This document shows positions 42,824 to 49,982 of a stretch of 64,000 bases of DNA, piece by piece. The stretch is from assembly GCF_003856975.1 (NCBI RefSeq), contig NZ_CP033107.1, positions 496,001 through 560,000 on the forward strand, in the 5' to 3' direction. Source of the stretch: Plantibacter sp. PA-3-X8 (GTDB lineage: Bacteria > Actinomycetota > Actinomycetes > Actinomycetales > Microbacteriaceae). The notes beneath the pieces are model-generated. The model saw only the letters and a list, made by a program, of their open reading frames with translations. It was not told the origin of the DNA and ran no database searches. The translations under genes and the position numbers were made by a program. Positions within the stretch are counted from its first letter, which is position 1. Every line of letters starts with the position of its first letter.

Positions 42824-43314
42824 TCGCGACCGGCGCCGGGTCCTCCCCCGTGGGCGCGATCCCGCTCGTCACCCTGGGCGTCGCCGCACTGCTGTGGTCC
42901 GTCGTGGTCCTCGTCCGCGACCGGGTGCCGGGCCTCCGAGCGTCCTTCGCCGGCACGGTGGGCACGGTCGTCGTCTGGGTGGCGCTGTACGGACTCGCCT
43001 CCCTCGGTGTCACGACCGTGCCGCCGTTCCTGCCGACCCTCTCGTCCACGGTCCTGCTGCTCATCGTCGCCGGGGTGCTCGCACGGCGGCTCCGGCGGGT
43101 CACCCTCGCCTCGACGGCGCCGGACGAACTCGAGCTCGACGCCCTGCTGACGCGAGCGAGCCGTCGGCGACGTCGCGAGCCGAGCACCGGACGGTACGTG
43201 CTCACCCTGCTCGCCGGGGCAGCGGTCGTGGCGGCGATCACCACACCGGCACTGGCCCAGACCAACGCCGGTGCGTTCGCGGTTCCGCACGGTTCCCTGC
43301 ACAGCAGCCACTGA
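42700..43314 (+). CDS. Membrane protein of unknown function
   Basis: 204 aa with about five hydrophobic helices. Two start near SNSLLAMCALGAGLVLIATG and IPLVTLGVAALLWSVVVLV. A basic cytoplasmic loop (RRLRRVTLAS... RRRRREPS) follows, then a final helix VLTLLAGAAVVAAITTPALA and a short external tail ending VPHGSLHSSH. The last helix plus AxA resembles an internal signal. It is one base after the DUF4383 stop (TGACATG), so the two are an operon. Confidence 0.7.
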   Translation: MSLSVERQDVRAGGDTAVRTGTTSISNSLLAMCALGAGLVLIATGAGSSPVGAIPLVTLGVAALLWSVVVLVRDRVPGLRASFAGTVGTVVVWVALYGLASLGVTTVPPFLPTLSSTVLLLIVAGVLARRLRRVTLASTAPDELELDALLTRASRRRRREPSTGRYVLTLLAGAAVVAAITTPALAQTNAGAFAVPHGSLHSSH

Positions 43315-43363
43315 TTCCCTCCACAGCGACAGATCCACCCTCCCGTTCACGAGCCCTGCCCGT

Positions 43364-43382
43364 TACACTTAGGCAACCCTTA
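43364..43382 (+). promoter_or_regulatory. Promoter with iron-box-like site before heme oxygenase
   Basis: TACACT (43364-43369) is a plausible -10 box, and TTAGGCAACCCTTA (43369-43382) overlaps its end. The latter resembles the right part of the DtxR/IdeR consensus (TTAGGTTAGGCTAACCTAA), with several mismatches. Confidence 0.5.
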
Positions 43383-43408
43383 CCGAACCAGCCGACGCGG
43401 AGTCCGAC

Positions 43409-44068
43409 ATGAGCACTGTGATCCCCTTCTCCCAGGCCCTGCGCGAGCGCACATCCTCCGGCCACTCCTCCAGCGAGGGGGCGGACTTCATGAGCGACCT
43501 CATGACCGGGAAGGGTTCGAAGGAGGACTACGTCGCCCTCGTCGCGCAGCACTTCTTCATCTACGAGGCCCTCGAGGCCGCAGCCGACCGCATGCGCGCC
43601 GATGCCGTCGCCGCTCCGTTCATCAGCGACAAGCTGACGCGGCTCCCCGCCATCGTGCAGGACCTCGAGTTCCTCATCGGTCCGGACTGGCGCGAACAGA
43701 TCACCCCACTCCCCACCACTGCCCGGTACGTGGCACGGATCAACGAGGTCGGCGCCGTCTGGCCCGGCGGCTTCGTCGCGCACCACTACACCCGGTACCT
43801 CGGCGACCTCTCGGGCGGGCAGATCATCCGCACGCTCATGCAGCGTCAGTTCGGCTTCGACACCAACGGCGTCGGCTTCTACCTCTTCGGCGACATCGCG
43901 AAGCCGCGCGAGTTCAAGGACACCTACCGCGAGCAGCTCGACGCCGTCCCGTGGGACGACGAGGAGCAGGCCCGCGTGATCGACGAGGTCATGGTGGCGT
44001 ACCGCTTCAACACCGACCTCTTCCGCGACCTCGCGACCGCGAAGGCCGCAGCGACCGACGTCGCCTGA
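43409..44068 (+). CDS. hmuO: Heme oxygenase (biliverdin-producing)
   Basis: Degrades heme to biliverdin, CO and ferrous iron for iron acquisition. 219 aa. The proximal histidine is His19 in SGHSSSEG, and the distal helix has the family signature YTRYLGDLSGGQIIRTLMQR (about residues 129-148). No signal peptide; cytoplasmic. The iron-box-like site just upstream suggests induction by iron starvation. DUF2470 and membrane genes upstream on the same strand may belong to the same heme-handling cluster. Confidence 0.93.
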   Translation: MSTVIPFSQALRERTSSGHSSSEGADFMSDLMTGKGSKEDYVALVAQHFFIYEALEAAADRMRADAVAAPFISDKLTRLPAIVQDLEFLIGPDWREQITPLPTTARYVARINEVGAVWPGGFVAHHYTRYLGDLSGGQIIRTLMQRQFGFDTNGVGFYLFGDIAKPREFKDTYREQLDAVPWDDEEQARVIDEVMVAYRFNTDLFRDLATAKAAATDVA

Positions 44069-44142
44069 TCCGTCCGTCTCAGCTTTCGGCCGGGTGCCGC
44101 GCGGTCGGCGAAACGCCCCTCCCGCGTGTCGCTCGCGCGGCG

Positions 44143-44155
44143 TAGCATCTCGGGC
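44143..44155 (+). promoter_or_regulatory. Leaderless-type -10 box of the hydrolase at 44156
   Basis: TAGCAT at 44143-44148, seven bases, then ATG at 44156. Confidence 0.55.
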
Positions 44156-44860
44156 ATGGACGTCATCCTCGTACCCGGCTTCTGGCTCGACGCATCGTCG
44201 TGGAGTGCGGTCACACCCCCGCTCGAGGCAGCCGGCCACCGGGTCCGACCGCTCACCCTCCCCGGTCTCGAGAGCGTCAGTGCCGACCGCGCCGGCATCG
44301 GCCTGCGCGACCACGTCGACGCCGTGGTCGCCGAGATCGACTCCGGCACCGAGCCAGTCGTGCTCGTCGGGCATTCCGGCGGCGGCGCCATCATCTCCGC
44401 CGCGATCGACGCCCGCCCTGACCGCGTCGTCCGCGCCGTGTACGTCGACTCGGGTCCGCTCGCCGACGGCGCGTGCATCAACGAGGAACTCCCCTCGTCG
44501 GGTTCCGATATCCCACTGCCCGACTGGACGGTGTTCGACGCGGAGGACCTCGTCGACCTGGACGAGGGGCTCCGCGAGCAATTCCGGGCCAGGGCCGTCC
44601 CGCAACCGAAGGGCGTCGCCGTCGACCGACAGCAGCTCTCCGACGACGACCGCCGCCTGTCCGTCCCGGCGACGGTGGTCGCGTGCGAGTTCTCGTCTGA
44701 GATGCTCCGCGGCCTGATGGAACGGGGCCACCCGTACGTCGCGGAACTGGCACGGCTGCGCGACGTCGAGTTCGTCGACCTGCCGACGGGCCACTGGCCG
44801 CAGTTCACGAAGCCGGCCGAGCTCGGCGCGATCCTGCTCCGGGCCGTCGACCGCACCTGA
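44156..44860 (+). CDS. Alpha/beta-hydrolase
   Basis: 234 aa. Oxyanion-hole segment VILVPGFWLDASSW at the N-terminus, nucleophile elbow GHSGGG (about residues 73-78) and catalytic His in TGHWPQFTKP. The acid residue is not certain. It resembles the small alpha/beta hydrolases annotated as esterases or salicylate-esterase-like proteins. The ATG at 44156 follows a TAGCAT -10 box; the longer frame from 44126 is less likely. Substrate unknown. Confidence 0.85.
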   Translation: MDVILVPGFWLDASSWSAVTPPLEAAGHRVRPLTLPGLESVSADRAGIGLRDHVDAVVAEIDSGTEPVVLVGHSGGGAIISAAIDARPDRVVRAVYVDSGPLADGACINEELPSSGSDIPLPDWTVFDAEDLVDLDEGLREQFRARAVPQPKGVAVDRQQLSDDDRRLSVPATVVACEFSSEMLRGLMERGHPYVAELARLRDVEFVDLPTGHWPQFTKPAELGAILLRAVDRT

Positions 44861-44911
44861 CGTCTGCTCAACCCACGACCAGGCTGGTCAGCGCGAAGCG
44901 TCGACGGGCGC

Positions 44912-45349
44912 TCAGGTCATGAGGTACGCGAGCGGCAGGATGCCGAGTATCGCGATGAAGACCACTGCCAGCACGGCGTACACCGCGATCTGCGCGCCGC
45001 GTCCCTTGATGATCGCCTGACCCCTCGGAGCGAGCGAGCCTGAGACCCACTGCTGCGCCGGGGCGATGTAGTCGAGCATCGGCGCCTCGCCGGGCTGCAG
45101 CAGGTAGTCGGCACGGCCGAACTCCCACAGCCAGGCCATCGAGCACGAGACCTGCACGGGCCGGTCGGCCGGAACCGTGAACTGCGACGGTCCCCAGGTC
45201 GGGCGGTGCTCGAAGCCGTCGATGCGCACGACGAGTGGGATGAACCCCCAGTATCCGGCGAACGGCGGCTTACTGGCGTTCAGCTCGAGCGTGCGCCAGG
45301 CGGTGATCGGACCGGGCTGCGGCCAGCCCTGCTGCATGGGATGCGTCAT
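44912..45349 (-). CDS. Small protein with C-terminal membrane helix, unknown
   Basis: 145 aa. A Trp-rich, probably beta-structured N-terminal part (WGFIPLVVRIDGFEHRPTWG, VSCSMAWLWEFGRADYLL) is followed by a single C-terminal helix AVYAVLAVVFIAILGILPLA. This is a tail-anchored topology. The ATG at 45349 lies eight bases after TACGAT on the minus strand. A much longer open frame to 46189 is antisense or shadow of the helicase gene and is not used. Confidence 0.65.
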   Translation of the reverse strand: MTHPMQQGWPQPGPITAWRTLELNASKPPFAGYWGFIPLVVRIDGFEHRPTWGPSQFTVPADRPVQVSCSMAWLWEFGRADYLLQPGEAPMLDYIAPAQQWVSGSLAPRGQAIIKGRGAQIAVYAVLAVVFIAILGILPLAYLMT

Positions 45350-45383
45350 AACCGACAATCGTAGGGTCATCGACCGCGTTCGT

Positions 45384-45432
45384 TCGCCCCTTTTCGGGCG
45401 ACGGAGCACCGATTCGCCCAACAATCGGCGAA
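45384..45432 (-). terminator. Pair of hairpins after the PIF1-like helicase gene
   Basis: TTCGCC (45413-45418) pairs with GGCGAA (45427-45432). A second stem, TCGCCC (45384-45389) with GGGCGA (45396-45401), has a CTTTTC loop. They lie just past the minus-strand stop at 45439. Weak U content follows. Confidence 0.35.
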
Positions 45433-45438
45433 CGGACG

Positions 45439-46698
45439 CTACTGCCCCGACATGAACCGCTTCACGTCGGTGTCGACGATGATGTCGCTCGGGCGCAGCG
45501 GCCGGGAGAGGTAGAGACCGTCGAGCGTCGAGATGCGGCTGAGCGCCACGTAGCTCTGCCCCGGGCTGAACGCGCGGCTGCCCAGGTCGACGATCGCGCG
45601 GTCGTAGGTCTTGCCCTGCGACTTGTGGATGGTGACCGCCCACGCGAGCCGCAGCGGGAACTGCGTGAACTCCGCCACGATATCGCGCTTCAGTTGCTTC
45701 GTCACCGAGGAGTAGGAGTACTTGTACTTCTCCCACGTCGCCGGCTCGACCTCGAACTGCTCGCCGTCGACCTCGACCCAGACGGTGGAGTCGATCTTCA
45801 CCACGGTCCCGAGCGTGCCGTTCACCCAGCGACGCTCGCTGTCGTTGCGGAGGAACATGACCTGCGCACCGACCTTGAGGTCGAGCGCCTCGTCGGCGGG
45901 GAACGCCCGCCCGCCGAAGTCGCCCGAGACCTCCGCGTTGGCGGTGAGTGGCTTGCCGTCGAGCTTGGCGAGCGCCGCCTTGTTGATGCGGTCGACGGTG
46001 TCGTTGCGGCTCGCGAGGGTGATGACGCCGTCTTCGGGAGGAGTCCTGGCGCCCATGCCGTTCAGCCGGCCGGCCATCTCGGCGGTGACCTGGCCATGCC
46101 GGACGCCGTTGAGCAGGTACTTGAACTCGGCCTCGTGCTGGCGGTGGATCTCCGTGAGCTCGACGAGCTGCAGCGGAGTCTCGGACCATACCTTGGCGTC
46201 GAAGAACCAGAACGAGCGGTAGGTGTCGGCGATGTACGCCCGTTCCTCGAGGCTGCCGGGCACCGGAGCGAGCTGGTACGGGTCGCCGAAGAGCACGATC
46301 TGCACGCCGCCGAACGGCTCGCGCGGCCGCTGCCGGGCCTGCCGGAGACTCCGGTCCATGGCGTCCATGAGGTCGGCGCTCACCATGGAGACCTCATCGA
46401 CGACGAGGGTGTCGATGGAGTTGAGCAGCTTGCGGGTCTGATCGTTCTGGTCGATCGTGTGGTCGGCGATGAGCCCGATCGGCAGGCGGAACAACGAGTG
46501 GATCGTCTGGCCGCCGACGTTCAGCGCGGCGACACCCGTCGGGGCGCAGATGGCCAGCTGCTTCGAGGTGTTCCAGGCGAGGTGGTTGAGGAGCGTCGAC
46601 TTCCCGGTGCCCGCTCGACCCGTCACGAACAGGTGCTCGCGGGTGCTCTCGATGCGGTCGAAGACGGCTTGCTGCTCGGCGGAGAGGGCTACGCTCAT
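45439..46698 (-). CDS. PIF1/RecD-like DNA helicase (AAA domain)
   Basis: ATP-dependent superfamily 1 helicase, 419 aa. Walker A GRAGTGKST (about residues 27-35), Walker B VVDEVSM, motif III LFGDPYQLAPVPG, and the C-terminal UvrD_C_2-like helicase motif WAVTIHKSQGKTYDRAIVDL, followed by YVALSRISTLDGLYL. This is the PIF1 order, with a role in unwinding DNA ends, forks or R-loops. ATG at 46698 with GGGAGGG upstream. A TAGGAT -10 box lies at about 46737-46732 on this strand. Confidence 0.9.
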   Translation of the reverse strand: MSVALSAEQQAVFDRIESTREHLFVTGRAGTGKSTLLNHLAWNTSKQLAICAPTGVAALNVGGQTIHSLFRLPIGLIADHTIDQNDQTRKLLNSIDTLVVDEVSMVSADLMDAMDRSLRQARQRPREPFGGVQIVLFGDPYQLAPVPGSLEERAYIADTYRSFWFFDAKVWSETPLQLVELTEIHRQHEAEFKYLLNGVRHGQVTAEMAGRLNGMGARTPPEDGVITLASRNDTVDRINKAALAKLDGKPLTANAEVSGDFGGRAFPADEALDLKVGAQVMFLRNDSERRWVNGTLGTVVKIDSTVWVEVDGEQFEVEPATWEKYKYSYSSVTKQLKRDIVAEFTQFPLRLAWAVTIHKSQGKTYDRAIVDLGSRAFSPGQSYVALSRISTLDGLYLSRPLRPSDIIVDTDVKRFMSGQ

Positions 46699-46752
46699 GA
46701 TGCTTCGGTTCCCTCCCGTTTTCGCCCTCCAATCCTACGCGAGGTGCCCGCC

Positions 46753-46764
46753 TAGGATGTCAGG
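46753..46764 (+). promoter_or_regulatory. Leaderless-type -10 box of the membrane protein at 46765
   Basis: TAGGAT at 46753-46758, six bases, then ATG at 46765. Confidence 0.6.
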
Positions 46765-47832
46765 ATGAGCCATGTCGCGACACGTGGGGAGCTGCGACGC
46801 CCGGGAACGGTGCGCGGTGCGCTCGTCCGCGCCGTCGTGCTGTGGCTCTGCATCGCGGCGCTGCTCGTCGCGGCCATCGTCTCCGCCTGGTCGGCCGTCG
46901 CCCGCGACGTCTACGGCGCCGGTTCCTTCGCGCGCGGCTACCTGGACGCCCTCGCAGACGACGACGCCGCGACCGCGCTCGCGTTGCCCGGAGTCGCCCT
47001 GAGCTCCGCCGAACTCGCCGACGCGGGCCTGCCCGCCGAGAGCTCGGACGCCCTGCTCCGGAGCGAGGCGCTCGGCACGATCGAGGACGTGCGCCTCGTC
47101 TCCGACGTCACGACCGCGTCGGGCGTCCACCAGGTGACCTTCTCGTACCGACTCGCGGGGCAGCCGCACAGCACGGTGTTCTCGATCACGAGCGGCGAGC
47201 GCACCTTCGGGTTGTTCCCGTCGTGGCGCTTCGAGACGAGCCCGTTGAGCGTCGTCCAGCTGACGGTCGCGCACACGACCGGGTTCCGGGCGAACGGTTT
47301 CGAGCTCGACACCCGCCGCGTCGCGGAAGGGACCGAGGGGGCCTTCACCTCCACCATCCCGCTCCTCACCTTCACGCCGGGCAGCGTCGACTTCGACGTC
47401 GACACCACCTACCTGGCGGCGTCGGTGGAGACGGCGACGACGACCGAGGTCGCGAGCGTCGTCGACGCCGAGGTGACCGCGAGTGCCACCTCGGACTTCG
47501 TCGGGGAGGTCCAGACGCAGATCGACGGCTACCTCGACAACTGCGCCACGCAACAGGTCCTCCAGCCCACCGGGTGCCCGTTCGGCATGGTGATCCGCGA
47601 TCGCGTGGACGACCTACCGGTGTGGTCCATCGCGGCCTACCCCGTGGTGGCGGTCCAGCCGGGCGACACCGGTTGGCAGATGCCGGCGACGGCCGGAGCC
47701 GCGCACCTCGTCGTCGACGTGAAGTCGTTGTTCGACGGCACGGTCTCGACCCTCGACGAGGACGTCCCGTTCACGCTGTCGGCGTTCGTGACGATCCGCG
47801 ACGACGGCTCCCTCTACATCGACCTCCGCTGA
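46765..47832 (+). CDS. Single-pass membrane protein with large extracytoplasmic domain, unknown
   Basis: 355 aa. A short cytoplasmic tail, one helix (VVLWLCIAALLVAAIVSAWS, about residues 24-43), then a secreted part. An Ala/Asp-rich segment (about 55-85) looks like a DUF4878/NTF2-type start (ARGYLDALADDDAATALALP). A beta-rich region follows, including CATQQVLQPTGCPFG with two cysteines that could form a disulfide. Function unknown. Convergent with the CopD-CtaG gene across a long palindrome. Confidence 0.72.
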   Translation: MSHVATRGELRRPGTVRGALVRAVVLWLCIAALLVAAIVSAWSAVARDVYGAGSFARGYLDALADDDAATALALPGVALSSAELADAGLPAESSDALLRSEALGTIEDVRLVSDVTTASGVHQVTFSYRLAGQPHSTVFSITSGERTFGLFPSWRFETSPLSVVQLTVAHTTGFRANGFELDTRRVAEGTEGAFTSTIPLLTFTPGSVDFDVDTTYLAASVETATTTEVASVVDAEVTASATSDFVGEVQTQIDGYLDNCATQQVLQPTGCPFGMVIRDRVDDLPVWSIAAYPVVAVQPGDTGWQMPATAGAAHLVVDVKSLFDGTVSTLDEDVPFTLSAFVTIRDDGSLYIDLR

Positions 47833-47902
47833 AGCCCGCGAACTGTCACTTCGACACAGTCCGACACCCCTCACACTGTTCCGGAGTGACAGTTCGCGGG
47901 CT
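47833..47902. terminator. Perfect 18-bp palindrome filling the gap between two convergent genes
   Basis: AGCCCGCGAACTGTCACT (47833-47850) and its exact complement (47885-47902) enclose a second small stem ACAGT/ACTGT. The left arm starts right after the plus-strand stop and the right arm overlaps the minus-strand stop. It is probably a bidirectional terminator. Confidence 0.65.
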
Positions 47903-49895
47903 AGGAGCGGGTGTCGTTGGCCGCCATGCGCGCGAGACGCTCGTTGTACTCGTTGAGCTCCGCGTCGTTCGTGCGGTCCGCGTTGCGATCGAGTCGCTTC
48001 TGGTCCTTCGCGTCGCTCTTGCTCCACGAGATCGCGACCGCGACGGCGAGCGCCAGCGTCGGGATCTCGCCGACGCTCCAGGCGATCCCGCCGCCCGTCT
48101 GCTGGTCGAGGAGCGGTGCCTGCCCCCACGTGCGTCCCATCGCCCCGAACCAGTCGGCGAGGAACAGCCCGGTCGAGGAGATGATCGCCAGCCCGAAGAA
48201 CGCGTGGAACGCCATCGTCGCGAAGAGCAGCAGGAGCCGCATCGGGTACGGCAGGCGGTACGGGACCGGGTCGATGCCGATGAGTGACTGCACGAAGAGG
48301 TAGCCGGTGATGAGGAAGTGCACCACCATCCACTCGTGGCCGATGTGGTCCTCCATCGACCAGCGGAACAGCGGCGTGTAGTAGAACACCCAGAGCGATC
48401 CGGCGAAGAGCACCGCGGTGACGATCGGGTTCGAGATGATCCCCGCGAACTTCGAGTGCACGGCGAGGAGCACCCACTCCCGACCCCCTCGGGAGTCGTC
48501 GGAGCGCTTCCGCACCGCGCGCGCGAGCAGCGTGACCGGTGCTCCGGGGACGAGGAGCACGGGGACGAGCATGGTGAGCCCCATGTGTCCGAGCATGTGC
48601 ACGCTGAAGAGGTACGGCTGGTAGACGTTGATGCCGCCGCACGTGAGGTAGAAGAGCACGAGTAGCCCGAGCACCCAGCTGACGGTGCGCAGGATCGGCC
48701 AGGAGTCGCCGCGGCGGTGCAGGCGGACGACGCCCGCGATGTAGAAGAAGATGCCGAACGCACAGGCCAGCAGCCACAGGAGGTCGATGTTCCACTCGGT
48801 GAAGTACCGCGCGAAGGTCAGTTCCGGCGGCAGTTCCTCCCCGGTGAGCAGCACCGCGGGTGTCGGCGCGGTCGGCACGGTCTGGTCGACCGGCGGGGCC
48901 GTCTTCGCGAGGGCTGCGGCGGCACCGGAGGCGATACCCATGAACCCGAGCTCGAGGGCGACCAGCCACCAGAAGGTGCCCGTGCGGCCCGCCGGGGTGT
49001 CAGCTCGCGCAGCGGCGGACCGCTCGATGCGGCCGATTAGCACCCGACGCTGCAGCGCACCGAACAGGCCGAGCGCCAGCAGTGCGAAGACCTTGACGAG
49101 GACGAGGATGCCGTACGGGGTGCCCAGGCGGTCGAGCGAGCCGATGCGCAGCTCCGCGCTCACGTATCCGGAGACCGCCACGACGACGAAGGACACGAGT
49201 GCCACGGTCGAGTACCGCATGAGCACGGGGGCGAGCCGGCCGTCTTCGAGGGTCTTGCGGATGAAGACCAGCGTGAGCAGACCGCCGAGCCAGATGGCGG
49301 CGAACACGAGGTGCAGGCCGAGCGCGGTGACTGCGGCGTTGTGCCCGCTCGCCTCGGCGGAGTGACCCTGCTGGGCCATCGGCAGCAGCGACACGAGGGA
49401 CAGCCCGAAGACGAACACGAGCACCGTGTGGTTGCGGACGGCGAAGCAGAGCACCGTGACGACCGCGGCGATGAGGGTCGTCTGCAGCCAGGCCTGACCC
49501 GACTCGATCCCGGTGAAGAAGAGGCTGAGCTTCGCGCCGAACGCGTCGTCGAAGGTGAGCGGCACCTGCGTGACGTTCAGGAAGGTGAAGAAGCCCGTCA
49601 CGCCGGATGCGACGGTGAAGACCGCGGCGCCGGCTGCGGCGACGTCGAGCGCCGCGCCGTACTCGCGCCGGTCCGGGCTGAGCGCCCAGCAGGCCATGAG
49701 CAACGCGCCGATGGTGACGGCGGCGCTCAGGTTGACGAGCAGTTGTGCGATCGGGAGTCCCCACCGCACGACGGCGCCGGGATCACCCAGGAGTTGCGCA
49801 TCCGCTCCGCCGCCGAAGGCCAGACCCGCGAGGAGGGTCGCCACAGCCACGAGGAGCAGGAGGGCAGGACCCGCGAGGCGGACGACACGATTCAC
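47901..49895 (-). CDS. CopD - CtaG (cytochrome c oxidase assembly) fusion protein
   Basis: 664 aa, about 15-16 membrane helices. The first half (to about residue 330) contains the CopD copper-resistance domain (GLHLVFAAIWLGGLLTLVFI with its His). The second half is the Caa3_CtaG domain (about 365-610) with SVHMLGHMGLTML, DHIGHEWMVVHFLITGYLF and AFHAFFGLAIIS. The conserved histidines suggest copper handling for cytochrome oxidase assembly. The fused form is usual in actinobacteria. GTG at 49895 after a TAGGCT -10 box. Confidence 0.9.
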   Translation of the reverse strand: MNRVVRLAGPALLLLVAVATLLAGLAFGGGADAQLLGDPGAVVRWGLPIAQLLVNLSAAVTIGALLMACWALSPDRREYGAALDVAAAGAAVFTVASGVTGFFTFLNVTQVPLTFDDAFGAKLSLFFTGIESGQAWLQTTLIAAVVTVLCFAVRNHTVLVFVFGLSLVSLLPMAQQGHSAEASGHNAAVTALGLHLVFAAIWLGGLLTLVFIRKTLEDGRLAPVLMRYSTVALVSFVVVAVSGYVSAELRIGSLDRLGTPYGILVLVKVFALLALGLFGALQRRVLIGRIERSAAARADTPAGRTGTFWWLVALELGFMGIASGAAAALAKTAPPVDQTVPTAPTPAVLLTGEELPPELTFARYFTEWNIDLLWLLACAFGIFFYIAGVVRLHRRGDSWPILRTVSWVLGLLVLFYLTCGGINVYQPYLFSVHMLGHMGLTMLVPVLLVPGAPVTLLARAVRKRSDDSRGGREWVLLAVHSKFAGIISNPIVTAVLFAGSLWVFYYTPLFRWSMEDHIGHEWMVVHFLITGYLFVQSLIGIDPVPYRLPYPMRLLLLFATMAFHAFFGLAIISSTGLFLADWFGAMGRTWGQAPLLDQQTGGGIAWSVGEIPTLALAVAVAISWSKSDAKDQKRLDRNADRTNDAELNEYNERLARMAANDTRS

Positions 49896-49907
49896 GCTGC
49901 AAGCCTA
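49896..49907 (-). promoter_or_regulatory. Leaderless-type -10 box of the CopD-CtaG gene
   Basis: Minus-strand TAGGCT (49907-49902), six bases, then GTG at 49895. Confidence 0.55.
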
Positions 49908-49952
49908 CGCGGCGCTGCTGGGAACCCCGACCGCAGCGGGCTCAGCCGGCGC

Positions 49953-49978
49953 TCGGTCCCTGAGCCTGTCGGAGGGCG
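49953..49978. repeat. Interspersed repeat between CopD-CtaG and sbcC
   Basis: CGGTCCCTGAGCCTGTCGGA plus GGGCG, a near-consensus copy four bases before the minus-strand sbcC stop. Confidence 0.8.
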
Positions 49979-49982
49979 CCGC

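Noticed and set aside
44912..46189. 425-codon frame that joins the small membrane protein to sequence opposite the helicase
   Set aside because: The upstream part is arginine/glycine shadow of the helicase frame. Only the last 145 codons, from the ATG at 45349, look like protein.
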